A program made the position numbers and the translations under genes. A stretch of DNA of 64,000 nucleotides from contig CM055618.1 in the NCBI GenBank assembly GCA_029379385.1, positions 17,337,071-17,401,070 on the forward strand. Direction: 5' to 3'. The notes under the pieces were generated by a model. That model made no database searches, had not been told where the DNA came from, and saw nothing but the letters and a program-made list of their open reading frames with translations. Positions within the stretch are counted from its first letter, which is position 1, and each line of letters opens with the position of its first letter. The stretch comes from Quillaja saponaria. Taxonomy: Eukaryota; Streptophyta; Magnoliopsida; Fabales; Quillajaceae. Below are positions 40,406-51,679 of this stretch, in pieces.

Positions 40406-41332
40406 TCAAATTCCTTTGCTTTTCTGCAATTCTGCCTCCATGCCTGCACTCAATCCAGAGTAGGACTGGACCTTGGACGACTCACCAACACCATCAAGCT
40501 TTCTCCTTTTAATCAAATGCCTTTTCACATAAAAATTCAGAAAGAGCAATAGAATTGCAGCATTGAGAACTGAATTGAAGACCCAAGCACCAATTCCATT
40601 GCACCCACCTTTGAAAAAGTGTAGCAAAAAAACCCCAACATGGCAGACCAAGTTGCAACCCAGTAACACAATTTGGCAATTCAGTACAAAAGGAAAGCAA
40701 GCACTGCGCAACCCAATTGCAGTCCAGAATCTGTAGCCATATACCACTGAGTAAACCGAAGAGGTGAAGAGAATGGCGAGGACTTGAAACGATTGAGAGA
40801 ACTCTAACCACAGAAATGACATGCATGTTAAGATGGAGTGGTTGAAAAGCTGGAAGAAGGCTAATTTACGACGTCGTAGGATGGTAAAGATCGTCCTCAA
40901 CATATGGAGGAAGCGAGACAGGTAATATATGTATGACCAGAAGAAAACCCGTCCTGAGGGTCGAGTACCCAGAGGAAAACAGAGTAGCCACTGAAATGGG
41001 GTTTTGGAGCGCCGCCAGAACCATCGAGTTTCTCGGATCTCCGCGGCGGCGGAGAGTAATATCCCGGCGAATATAGTGACGGAGACGAGGGACATGATGA
41101 GGCTATGAAGGGCCGGTATGGGACCCAGTGGAACAGGTCGGCCACGGCGGAGGAGAAGAGCAAGGAAGAGGTGGAGGAAGAGAGAGAGGGTGAGGTAAAA
41201 GGCTATGGAGGTGAAGAGGAACAACCATGTGGAACCCCATGAATGGGAGTGGCTCCATCGGAATCCGACGATTGAAGGGTGCTCCGAAAGATAGAAAGTT
41301 AAGGTCTGGATCAGCATCGAGGACTTACCCAT
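40406..41332 (-). CDS. ELO-family fatty acid elongase-like membrane protein (HOS3-type)
   Basis: This is a polytopic membrane protein of the ELO family (PF01151), nearest in my memory to the Arabidopsis HOS3-like gene At4g36830. ELO enzymes are ER condensing enzymes for very-long-chain fatty acids. The single exon codes for 308 residues. Conserved signatures include LSEHPSIVGFRWSHSHSWGS near the N-terminus, PLGTRPSGRVFFWSYIYYLSR, LVYGYRFW-type text (VVYGYRFWTAIG) and FKGGCNGIGAW. Seven or so hydrophobic segments are visible. The canonical HxxHH catalytic box appears as QLFNH (161-165), so two of three His residues are replaced. The start could also be Met6 at 41317. The C-tail is basic (VKRHLIKRRK). 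It is divergent from the sequence to its right, with a spacer of over 2 kb. Confidence 0.88.
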   Translation of the reverse strand: MGKSSMLIQTLTFYLSEHPSIVGFRWSHSHSWGSTWLFLFTSIAFYLTLSLFLHLFLALLLRRGRPVPLGPIPALHSLIMSLVSVTIFAGILLSAAAEIRETRWFWRRSKTPFQWLLCFPLGTRPSGRVFFWSYIYYLSRFLHMLRTIFTILRRRKLAFFQLFNHSILTCMSFLWLEFSQSFQVLAILFTSSVYSVVYGYRFWTAIGLRSACFPFVLNCQIVLLGCNLVCHVGVFLLHFFKGGCNGIGAWVFNSVLNAAILLLFLNFYVKRHLIKRRKLDGVGESSKVQSYSGLSAGMEAELQKSKGI

Positions 41333-43600
41333 GGTTGACCCGGGGACAACCGGACAGCGGTCCTGATCAGATATCTGAGACCACGCCGGAGACCCTGTTC
41401 AGTCATTCACTTTCTCCTTATAATTTTTGAGGGGTTTGATTAATTTGCTAATTTTGGAGGCTCACAATGTTGGAGCTCCGAGAGAAATTGGAAGGAAGGT
41501 TGATTTTTTGGGGACGGAGAGATTACAGGCAGGGATGATTAAATTAAGGAGGTGAAGCCAACGACAGGTGGGCAAGAAGAGTTACAAAATTATGTGGTGG
41601 AATCCTATTGGTGCATGTTTTATAAGGGATAAATCTAATTTCAATAGGGCCATGGTACTTTAGATTTTTTTTTCTCTTTCCTTTACGTGGTGGTTGACTG
41701 GTTGGTAGGGTTAGGTAATTTTCTACTTTTAAGAATAGGAGGAGGATATGTGGGAAATTGAATGGTATAAAACTTTCTCACTTTAATGAATATATTTTTT
41801 TTTTAACCATAAACACTTTGAAAAGAAGGCATTATGTCTTAACTTCTCAATCCTTTACAGGATTCAAATCTATAGAGCGGAGTCATGGACAGTTACTTGT
41901 GTTTTGGAGAAAGAAGTAAGGCCTATTATTTTGTATTTTTTTGAATGTGTTTAAAAAAATATGAATTGATTGAAAAATTTTAAAATTTTGAAGATGAAAT
42001 TAATAAAAATATTTTAAGAGAATGAAATTAGAACATGCGACAAGAATAAAATACTAAAATAATAGTTAAGAGCAACAGATCATTTAGGGTTGCAAGACTG
42101 ATAATTTAATATTAAATTGACAAAATGTATTTATTAATTAAACTAAAACATCTTATTTTTTAATGTAAAAATTAAATTAACCTGTTATCTATCTCATTAT
42201 CTTACCGTAATTATTTAAGCTGAAGAAAAGTAGAGTTAATTAATATTTCGAAGTTTGTATGAACTGTAAAAAAAAACACGATTTTTTGTTGAAATATTTA
42301 GATGCTGTGTAAACAGTTATTGTTTTTATATTATAGCATTTTACGAAAATGTCACATTATTAGTAAAATCCTCCTCTCAATCATTATAAAAAATAAAACT
42401 TCTATTCAAGGAAACTTCAATGTCGTAATGGGATCAAATCAACCAATTGTTTTTTTTTCATGGCGACAATGAATCATGTCCTTATAATTATAGAATAAAG
42501 ATTAGGAAAAAGTAAATTTTCTTATTTGTGGAAAGATAGATACTATAGGGAGATGATAATTTTTTGTATGCTTATCTATTGTTTTGATTTTTTAGAATTA
42601 TATCAATTTTTAATTTGATTTTTTAAAATTTTTTAGTCAAATTTACCTTTCAAGATTTAAAATTTTGTAATCAAATTTCATTCTTTGGTTACATGTTATA
42701 AATTATTGAAATAATTACACTTGACATAAAAATAATAACAGATATAATTATTTTTATATTTAACAAATTTTTTTGATTATTTTATCATTAAATTATGTAA
42801 AATTACTTTATTTATGCATAACATAAAAATGAGATAATATAATTTGATTGCAATATTATGAATCTTAGATAATGAAATTGTTCAAAAATATTCTTGAAAT
42901 ACTAAATTAAAAATTGTGACAATCCTGAGAAACTAAAATAGTAATTAAGCTTATTTTTTATACTTATTTGTTTAATAATCTATTGTAATTATGCAAGTAT
43001 TCGAACCAATCATCTCTCTAGTTAAGTAAACAATATATAATTTATGTCAAGATTAAAAATGTTATTAAAATTAATCTTAAATGATATTCAATTTCAGAAA
43101 CTGAGCAAATTGAGCATGACCAAAGTAAGCGATGAGCTATTTAAATCAAACTTCGGTGTGCAATCTTTTCAGGCCCACTAAAAGGATTTATATCATGCTT
43201 TATGCTTTTGTTTGAATTCATTCGATCACGTCAAGTGGAGATTGTGCATGCAAATAATGTGAAAGGATCCAAAAAGACATATGGGTGGGTGGCGTGTTAA
43301 TGCTCTCAAATTATATGCTGTCGTTTCAAAGGACGTTGATTAGAGTCTTAGGGACACTTTTGTCCACCAGTGCCACTCTGGTCTATGCAGTAATGCAAGA
43401 GTCTAGACTTATTTGCAAAATAGGTCCATGGGCCTTTGGAAGAGGCCTGTTCAAATCAGGCGCTCACTACTGGGCCTTGAGATTATATATAATTTGTTTT
43501 GTTATTTACCAAAAATAAAAAATAAAAATTATAACGGAGTTAGATACGATACGTGTAGCTAGGAAATATCCAAAAGAACCTGGAATCTTCTACACGATTT
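41333..43600. other. Divergent intergenic region
   Basis: The first 250 bp act as leader and promoter of the ELO-like gene. From 41.75 to 43.1 kb the DNA is AT-rich and includes one copy of a dispersed repeat (42575-42745). No coding sequence is recognised. The right end should hold the promoter of the RING gene. Confidence 0.5.
42575..42745 (-). repeat. Dispersed AT-rich repeat, copy 2
   Basis: The reverse complement of this segment aligns with 34150-34310 over about 150 bp, including the shared words CATAACATGTAA and TTATTTTTATGT. See the entry for copy 1. Confidence 0.5.
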
Positions 43601-43706
43601 TCGGTAGACTATCCAATTTTAGGACTGGGTAGTTGTTGTGGGAGATTTTACTTGGTGGTTGTAATCGTCTAGTTTCGTTTCTTATCGTTTTTTCATCTAC
43701 CACAAG

Positions 43707-44140
43707 GTACGTGTTGTTCTAATTTTTACTGGGATTTTTCATTCTTGATGAGATGACGATGATTATAATCAATATTGTTGATCTGAGCTTTTGATAATTA
43801 TGTATGTATTATGTTGGAGAGTTCAGTGATCATCTTTTTTATGGTTAGGACTACAATCTATGCTGTAAATTTCATAAAGTGGGTCTCTAATTTATGTGAT
43901 CTGATTCTTTTGGTGGGTTATAAAAAGAATTGGTGTTTTTTTTTTCGATTGAGTTTGTGTGATTGATAATCTGAATCTGATTTTCCGGGGAGATTGTTGT
44001 TCTAAATCTGACCACCTTTGTATAGGATCCAATTTTGTATTATTTATATTGCAAAATTTTCGATTTTCAGTGTTTGTTGATGATCATAATCATAAGAAAC
44101 ATTACAAGTGGTGGTGGATTTATTTGATTATTATTTACAG
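43707..44140 (+). other. 5' UTR intron of the RING gene
   Basis: A donor (CCACAAG|GTACGT) at 43707 and an acceptor (TTATTTACAG) ending at 44140 bracket a 434-bp intron. The start codon follows 36 bp later. The donor fits the consensus well; a leader intron directly before the ATG is common in this E3 family. Confidence 0.6.
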
Positions 44141-44176
44141 GCATTTTTGTGCATTTGAAGCTTCAAGGGTTTTGGA

Positions 44177-44860
44177 ATGGCTAGTGGGTTTGGGGAACCA
44201 ACAAGCTCGCCAGCTCAGAGCCAATCTTGCTCTGGGAATGGTGTCAATGATGCGGGTGATTTTGAATGTAACATCTGCTTTGATTTAGCTCAAGACCCAA
44301 TTATCACTCTATGTGGTCACCTTTTCTGTTGGCCATGCCTGTATAAATGGCTTCATTTTCATTCACATTCTCAAGAATGTCCGGTCTGTAAAGCTCTTAT
44401 ACTGGAGGAAAAATTGGTTCCTCTCTATGGCAGAGGCAAGCAACAGACTGATCCCAGATCAAAATCTTATCCCGGAATGGAAATTCCTAACCGCCCTGCA
44501 GGACAGAGGCCTGAAACAGCTACTCCGCCACAACCGAATCAATTCGGCAGTTTTGGATTTGGACTTATGGGGGGATTCGTACCCATGGCAACAGCAAGGT
44601 TTGGTAACTTTACATTGGCTACAGCTTTTGGTGGTCTGATCCCATCTCTGTTCAACATACAACTCCATGGGTTCCCTGATGCCACTGTGTATGGAACAAC
44701 TTCTGGTTTTCCATATGGATTTAATACATTACACGGAGGGCACACTCATGGTATCCCTCAACCAACCCGGGGAGGGCAGCAGAATGCTGATAATGTTCTG
44801 AAGAATCTACTTTTGTTAATTGGTGTGTTTGTCATCCTTGCGCTCATTTGTTGTTGGTAA
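44177..44860 (+). CDS. Tail-anchored RING E3 ubiquitin ligase (RMA/RNF5-RNF185 type)
   Basis: This is a small RING-type ubiquitin ligase expected in the ER membrane, where relatives act in protein quality control. One coding exon gives 227 residues. The C3HC4 RING spans about 31-72: C31, C34 (FECNICFD), C46, H48, C51, C54 (LCGHLFCWPCLYKWL) and C68, C71 (CPVCK). After it comes VPLYGRGK, a hallmark of the RNF5/RNF185/RMA family. The middle is rich in Gly, Phe and Pro. The last 22 residues (LLLLIGVFVILALICCW) form a single C-terminal membrane anchor, so the RING faces the cytosol. The Arabidopsis counterpart by position is At2g23780, next to LYK4 (At2g23770) and MCU (At2g23790), which also flank it here. 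Confidence 0.95.
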   Translation: MASGFGEPTSSPAQSQSCSGNGVNDAGDFECNICFDLAQDPIITLCGHLFCWPCLYKWLHFHSHSQECPVCKALILEEKLVPLYGRGKQQTDPRSKSYPGMEIPNRPAGQRPETATPPQPNQFGSFGFGLMGGFVPMATARFGNFTLATAFGGLIPSLFNIQLHGFPDATVYGTTSGFPYGFNTLHGGHTHGIPQPTRGGQQNADNVLKNLLLLIGVFVILALICCW

Positions 44861-47800
44861 TTCATTCTTCTCTTGACATTCAAACAAGCTTATAATTTTT
44901 ATCTTGAGTTCTTTTCAAGTATGTAAATATCTTAGCTGCATTCAAGAAACATTATACTCGAGAATGTTGACTGTATCCACTTTTTCATAACCTGTCGTCA
45001 CTTATGAGCATCTGAAGTAACTTGAATGTGTCTCTATATCTCATTTCCCTGTCTCTTGAGTGTGTGCAAAACTCTCTTCCCATGATAATGTTATGCAGCC
45101 TTGGTTTCGCTTTGTTAGTAATTATGGTCTTGTAGTCTTTCACTGGAACCAAGTACATCAGCAACTTTTGTAAATTTTCTTAGAGTAAGAAATTCATTAG
45201 TTCTTTCATTGACATAGGGAATTACCTGTTTCATACATTTGGTTCCAAATACCACCCCTTTTCCTCCACTTTTGGAGACACTGGATTTGATTATATAAAC
45301 CTATCAAGCCTGTTGTGAGAACTTGTGTTTTTTTCCCATTGGGTGTGATGTTTTCTGAATGCCCCATTTCATTCTGTTGACATTGATTGGATTCCACACA
45401 TGACTTTGCTAATTAGCTTAAGGACAATTTTTTATTCTTGATCATAATTTTGTGTTTGGTCAAAGCAGAAGTGTTATTATCAGAGATGTTGAGCTTGATC
45501 AACTGTAAAGAACAATGAAATGATAAAAATTAAACTTTGAATGACCAAATTGATAGCTATTTTATCTTGAAAGGTCTAGTTTTCTATCTTTTTTCGGTCA
45601 TTGGCTGTGAGCATATCAGTTGCTGGTGCTAGTTACTTGGCATCTTTCTTTGCCGACATGGTTATGTTTTGTTAATGCATGGTACAGTTGAACTTTGACG
45701 GGGGTTCCATTCAGCACATGCTGGTATTCCATTATTGTTATGAAGTCACTTTCGATCACACTCATTCCGCACAAGAGGAGCACTTAAAGACTTGGATTGC
45801 TGACAGGCTAAGCAGTGGAATAATGCATTCACATTCACACTATTTTAAGTTACACAGTCCATAAGTGCGGTTTTTACCACACAAGAAAGCATAAATACAA
45901 GGAGACTGAAAAAACTAAAAAGAAAAAAAAAAAAAAAAAAAAAAAACTTAAAACAGTGGAAAAATAAAGTAACAATGAAGATTTTCTAATCTTTACAACA
46001 ATTCAATTTCTTTTTTAGCCAAAGAATATCCGAACTTAACAATACCAATTTTATTTTGCTCAATCCCCTAACGAAAACGCGTTTCTTATACTTTTTTTTT
46101 TTCCTTTTGGTGTGCTAGATAGGGGACACAGAAAAATAGGATAGACATTTTTCTTTATTGAATTGCAAATGGACAAAAGGTTGACTAATTTGGCCGACTT
46201 TGACGGCCATGGCATGCATCAAATGCCTTAACTTAGCAAGCCCCTAGTGTCGGTGACAAACTTTTTGCAGCTTACATTACACGTGACTAAGATTTGAACT
46301 TATTATTACATGGAAGAAGAGAAGATGAAAAGAAAATAGAGGTCACACAAAAATATATTTAAAAATATAAAATTGATATGAAATTTAATGAAATTAGTTA
46401 AAAAATATATTTTTTAAATAAATATTAATATATTAAAGAAAAAATCATATGAATATTGACTTTATAGTTAGATAAATTTGTTTTCTCAACTTTAAATATT
46501 ATACTAGATTATTTTTTTTAATTTTTTTTTTGTAGATTATAAAATTGTTTTTATGTTTTTTAAATTTTATCAATTAAGTATGTTGTGTTTCATCTAAATT
46601 TAATAGTTTTAGATTAATTAACAATTTGTTAGAAAAATAAAAATAAAAATTTGAAGGATCAAAAATAAATAATTAAGTCTTAGAAGACCTTATTACAAAA
46701 GAAAATAAAAATCTTAAAGACTAAAATAAAAAATAATATAATTTGGATGGACCAAAACATTAAATTACCCTTTATATATCCTAATAATTAGCGAAGGGCT
46801 TTTGAAGTTTAGACAGTGTGTAGCACATGGGATGCACACCTCATTCAATTATGGGAAATGTCCATTTTCTTTTGGGAATACTGCCAACAAATCCCGTATT
46901 CATATTATTGATTGACTTGGTTGTTTCATTCTGAGTTTAAAAACTAGAGCAATATTCTGAGAATAAAATTCGTATAATAGATATATATATATATATTATA
47001 AATTAATCAAAAAAACATACACCGTGTGACTGTTAAAGTAAAAATGAATATGTAACTTTATGTATTTAAATTTAAGATGTGAATTGACCGAATAAATTGA
47101 AAAGGTAACTAAGTAAAAAAAAAAAAAAAAACAGAAGGAAAACATGTCACTTCACAGAGTTTACGTGGAGGAAGCTACTCCTTAGTCCTTATGTCTCTTA
47201 TGTCTGTGAAATTAAGCGGCAAACCTTTTGGGCTTATTCCATTAAATTGAGGCACCCAGGTGGATAATTTCTGGGGCCCACCTCTAGTACTACAAGGCAA
47301 ATCCTTACAGTCGCATACAACCGACCAATAAAGTCTAACGCTTTATGTTCAAAAAAGCAAAAACGCGGACAAAGTTTCCGAAAACAAAATTTCGGACATT
47401 AAAATTACAAAAGTGACCCATCAAGAAACTTAATTTGACAGGAGGCAGCAAAGCAATGCCCCTTCCACTAAAGGTTCCCTCACCCCCAATCCAAGGGATT
47501 GGTCTGCGTGGCTACTGTTTACTGAGCCCTATATTCTGTCAATCTCTTTCTTTGAAGATTGTCATCATGGCCTACGGAGTACGGTTTATAATAACTATAG
47601 AAAGAGTTATAGAGTACAAAACCTCATGTCATGTTTGGTGTAAAACATGAAAGATAAGCAATAATTAATTAAATAACAGTTTCCTTTAATGCATTTTGCT
47701 CCACATTAGTCCTGTAATATGAAAATTAGATATAGATTAAGATCCGGGTTAAGGGTACACCTAGCAATGCCAGTGAGAGCAAATCTGTATTATACCATTT

Positions 47801-48173
47801 GCGTGTGAATTTATAAACCCCTTAACCTGAATTAAATACCCTATGGACTAAGTATTTATTACTATTTTTATCTGCTTACCAAACCAATATCTATATTATA
47901 TAGTATTACTTGGGGAATAACTCCCGGAGGAGGAATTGAATCTTAGATTCTAGAGAGAGAGAGAGAGAGAGAGAGAGAAAATTGGGGTGTTTTTAATTTT
48001 CAAATGAAGCAATGAATGATGACATAGTTGAAAATCATTGACTTGGTTTTCAGGCAGCTACTTTGAACCAACGTGGGTTCAAAACCCTCACTATCTGTCT
48101 ATCTCTCTCAAAAAGTTTTCAAGACCAATTCTCTCTACCTCCCTCTTACTGTAGACAATTTCACACAGAGACT
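44861..48173. other. Intergenic region and GATL promoter
   Basis: The RING 3' UTR comes first. A run of about 22 As lies near 45920. From 46.3 to 46.8 kb the DNA is very AT-rich and uses words similar to the dispersed repeat listed elsewhere. A (TA)n run is near 46982 and a (GA)n run at 47953-47978. The last 200 bp are the probable leader of the GATL gene. No other gene is recognised. Confidence 0.45.
47953..47978 (+). repeat. (GA)13 microsatellite
   Basis: A GA dinucleotide run of about 26 bp lies about 200 bp upstream of the GATL start codon. GA runs near promoters can bind BPC/GAGA-binding factors in plants; that role is inferred here. Confidence 0.85.
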
Positions 48174-49232
48174 ATGCCTCCACCTTGTATTGCCGTCCTT
48201 GTTTCCATTTTTATTATCAGCAATGTCGTCGCCACAGTTTCCACCACCACTCTAAGATTCCGGGAAGCTCCAAAATTCTACAACTCACCCAACTGCCCCA
48301 CAATCGAAGACAAAAGCTTTCTTCGACAGTCCTCTTCCACCGACAGTTTGTGCTCCGACGAGGCAGTCCACGTGGCTATGACCCTTGATGCCACATACAT
48401 CCGTGGGTCCATCGCCGCCATACTCTCCGTCCTCCAACACTCCTCTTGTCCCGAAAATATAATCTTCCATTTTGTCTCCTCCAAATCCTCTTCCTCCGCC
48501 AATATCCTAAACGACACCCTATCAAACTCATTCCCTTATTTAAAATTCCAAATCTACCCTTTTGACGACACCACCGTCTCTGGCTTCATCTCCACCTCCA
48601 TCCGCTCAGCCTTGGACTGTCCTCTAAACTACGCACGTAACTACCTCGCCAATCTCCTCCCTCCATGCGTCTCCAAAATCGTCTACCTCGACTCCGACTT
48701 AATTCTAGTCGACGACATTGCGAAGCTGGCAGCCACTCCACTTGGGCCCCACTCCGTCCTCGCCGCACCCCAGTACTGCAACGCAAATTTCACCAACTAC
48801 TTTACGTTGTCGTTTTGGTCCAACCCGTCACTGTCCTTCACATTCGCGGGTCGGAAGCCTTGTTATTTCAACACCGGAGTGATGGTCATTGACTTGGAGC
48901 GATGGCGGGACGGGGATTATACCACCAAGATTGAAGAATGGATGGAGCTCCAAAAGAGAATGAGGATCTATGAGCTGGGTTCATTGCCGCCATTTTTGTT
49001 GGTTTTCGCCGGGAATATTGCTCCGGTAGATCACAGGTGGAATCAACATGGGCTCGGCGGTGACAATTTTCGTGGGCTTTGTAGGGATTTACATCCGGGC
49101 CCAGTGAGTCTACTACATTGGAGTGGGAAAGGAAAGCCTTGGGCACGGTTGGATGCCAACCGGCCTTGCCCATTGGATGCTTTATGGGTACCGTATGATC
49201 TATTGCAAACCCCTTTTTTTATGGATTCTTAG
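48174..49232 (+). CDS. Galacturonosyltransferase-like protein (GATL, GT8)
   Basis: This is a Golgi glycosyltransferase of family GT8, the GATL clade, implicated in pectin and xylan synthesis. The single exon codes for 352 residues, normal for GATLs, which lack the long stem of GAUTs. The ATG at 48174 is preferred because it puts a hydrophobic signal or anchor ([15 protein letters not shown]) at the N-terminus. The DxD metal and nucleotide-sugar motif is in [11 protein letters not shown] (D173, D175). The second GT8 signature HWSGKGKPW begins at H315. [20 protein letters not shown] and RWNQHGLGG are typical of GATLs. Base composition is clearly more GC-rich than the flanks, as usual for this intronless family. 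I cannot tell GATL3/4 from other members with certainty. Confidence 0.94.
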   Translation: MPPPCIAVLVSIFIISNVVATVSTTTLRFREAPKFYNSPNCPTIEDKSFLRQSSSTDSLCSDEAVHVAMTLDATYIRGSIAAILSVLQHSSCPENIIFHFVSSKSSSSANILNDTLSNSFPYLKFQIYPFDDTTVSGFISTSIRSALDCPLNYARNYLANLLPPCVSKIVYLDSDLILVDDIAKLAATPLGPHSVLAAPQYCNANFTNYFTLSFWSNPSLSFTFAGRKPCYFNTGVMVIDLERWRDGDYTTKIEEWMELQKRMRIYELGSLPPFLLVFAGNIAPVDHRWNQHGLGGDNFRGLCRDLHPGPVSLLHWSGKGKPWARLDANRPCPLDALWVPYDLLQTPFFMDS

Positions 49233-50743
49233 ATATGACGTCATAATTCATATTCTATTTTTTCATTAATTTTCAGAAATAAATAATTTCAATTATTTTA
49301 GTTGTCTTGTCTGCAATTTTGATGTACTCTTATTAAGCTGATAATGGAGACGGCGCTGTAGTCTCTCCTTTTACTTGTTAATGATATAATAATTGCCGGA
49401 GTTGATTGATTACCGGAATATAGTCGGTGGTTAATTTGTACATTATTATACGGACAGTCAGGTACAGACAGTACTATCATATTTCTGTTCAAAATTTTAT
49501 TGTATATGCAGTTAATTACTGTTAAGATTGCTAACAATCAATGAAAAATAATATTTTTGTTATGATATTTTCTTTTAATTGATCAATCTTTGCTGTTTCA
49601 TTCCATTTTGACATAATTAAAACTAATTATAACAACTAGAAGAATTTATTTTTCATAAGAAAATTAAAGGGTAAATAGTTGTTGAAAAATATTTGTTAAG
49701 GTGTAATAATTGTAATTATTTTATTATTTTTAAAATTTTATTTTCTTGATGAGTAGGAAAGTAATATCCCAATGTGGTAATTTTTAAAAAAAAATCATTT
49801 TTTATAATATTTAATGGTAAATATATAAGAGGCAGATTTTTCATAAAGGAAAAAAAGAAAGAAATTAATGCTTAATGGGTTGTTAGTGGTGAAAAATGTG
49901 TGTTTTGTTTATTATTGATTGTTTGAGTTTGATAAAAATTTTACACGTTATTTAATTTAGTTTCAGCTTGAATGACATGTTTTTGACTGAATCAATTGAA
50001 TTATCGAAACACACGTAAGCTAACACGAACATGCAAACCACTAAATAAAGAAACAAGTATTGATTGCTAGAATGAATCACACATGGAGCGGCAATGTACT
50101 TACTAATTACATAAATAAAGCCATTGCCGACTATAGCTTGAACACATGTGTAGGAGAAAGAGAATGAAACATTTTTATTCTGAAAGGATCTATTAATTAA
50201 TTTGTCTGGCCAAAGCCAAACTTTACTTTGTGTTGTTTTTGACCAAATTATGGATTTTAATTTGTTTAGATTAATGATGCTTTTCTTTCACTTGTAATAA
50301 ATCCAAATTAAATGAATTAGTGGATAATTTTTTCTGTTGATTCCGTTGAACTAATGATGGACGACATTGCTTTCAAATTTAAACGTTAGTGCATTTGCTA
50401 TGATCATTGTGCTATGCATGGGATTCCTTTATAACGTTTGTTCATCAATTCACGTTTTTTAAGGAGAAGTGAGAAAAATCGCAAAACCACTCATATATTC
50501 CATGCAATTTCATTAGATACTTCAAAAAAAAAATGTTCCATTAACATTGTTAAACTGCGAAATAAGTTATTCCAACCCGTGACCTTATTTATTGAGCAGC
50601 CCTACTAGTATTATGTATTTTTTGTTTGTTTGGGTGAAAATGGTGCATTAAAAGAATCTAGTCAATAGATACATTGTTGAGAAGCAGTTTCCCTCGGAAT
50701 CATCAAAAAACAAACAAAAAAAAAAAGAAGGCACAGTAGAAAA

Positions 50744-50900
50744 AACATTGAAATCTAAAATTTTGTTATGAGCCTCCTTAGCAAGCAAATCTACTACTTT
50801 GTCCCCTTCTTGGAAGCTGTGGGATAGAGTTGCTTGAGGTAACTCCTGAGCAGGAATCTACAGTCATCAATGAGAGAGCCTCAATAATGAGAATCAGTAT
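50744..50900 (-). mobile_element. Eroded LINE RNase H-domain fragment
   Basis: Read on the minus strand with one frameshift, the sequence gives SLIDDCRFLLRS, then QATLSHSFQEGDKVVDLLAK and EAHNKILDFNVF. This is the end of the RNase H domain (RVT_3) of plant LINE-type elements, with the usual (E/R)GN-(K/R)VAD-LAK pattern. It is short and broken and has no linked reverse transcriptase. Confidence 0.65.
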
Positions 50901-51450
50901 ATGTAGAGTTAGATTTTGGATGGATTAGATCTGATTTAATATGTATGTTACATTTTAATTGTATTTTCTAGTTGTAATATATTTTTTTGGATTAGCAATT
51001 ACCTTTTTTAATTATTAAAAAATGAGAACAAAGAAAGTAAAAAATATATATTAAAAAAAAAAAAAAAAAAAGGCCGAGCTGAATATGATCAAGTCGGATT
51101 ACAAAAACTTATCTTGAATCAGATCTGATCCATATACATTTGGATCAAACGTTAGATTGGATCTGATCTATTGCCAATGATAATATGAATATTTTTTTGC
51201 TTATTCATCATATAAATGTTAGCCTTATTATGAACTTGCAAATTAGATTGTTGATGGAGTTTTACAATTAGGCCCAGCCCGTTACCTTATTTATGCAGCA
51301 ACCCCGATAAGTAACGGGATATATTCTTGGATAATATTAATAACGTGATTATGGCAACTCAATCGGAAACTCTTGCTTGCATACATATTATCATTTTCTT
51401 CAGAATAGGGACAGACTAATAACAGCTGTTGATCAATTAGTAGTAATTGA

Positions 51451-51478
51451 AATTCCAATTCCAATTCCAATTCCAATT
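51451..51478 (+). repeat. (AATTCC)n hexanucleotide repeat
   Basis: Four perfect AATTCC units plus a partial unit lie about 200 bp beyond the stop codon of the PQ-loop gene. Confidence 0.9.
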
Positions 51479-51679
51479 AAAATATAAATTACTTTCTGAT
51501 ATGCTAATTATTAATTATTATTTTTATTTAAGATACAACAACACTTTTGTCTGCTTCCACGTAGTCTCCATAGTTTTCTTCAGTGGGTGTGGGTGCCCTC
51601 CGAAAGTGTTTGTAGTAGATGTACTGCAATATTATCTGTTCGATTATTATCATGTTAAGGTGAATTTGTAGTTGTAGTA

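Larger units (their letters stand above)
49233..51679. other. Intergenic region with LINE relic
   Basis: The GATL 3' flank is followed by AT-rich DNA. An RNase H relic lies at about 50744-50900 on the minus strand. A run of about 18 As is near 51055, and AATTCC repeats lie at 51451-51478. No gene is recognised. Confidence 0.45.

Noticed and set aside
40897..41163. Alternative minus-strand frame inside the ELO-like gene
   Set aside because: It overlaps the conserved 308-codon frame and has no homology of its own.
45679..45864. Reading frame starting VQLNFDGGS, reminiscent of RNase H
   Set aside because: Only the first few residues resemble an RNase H start. The rest has no motif, so it is treated as chance sequence downstream of the RING gene.
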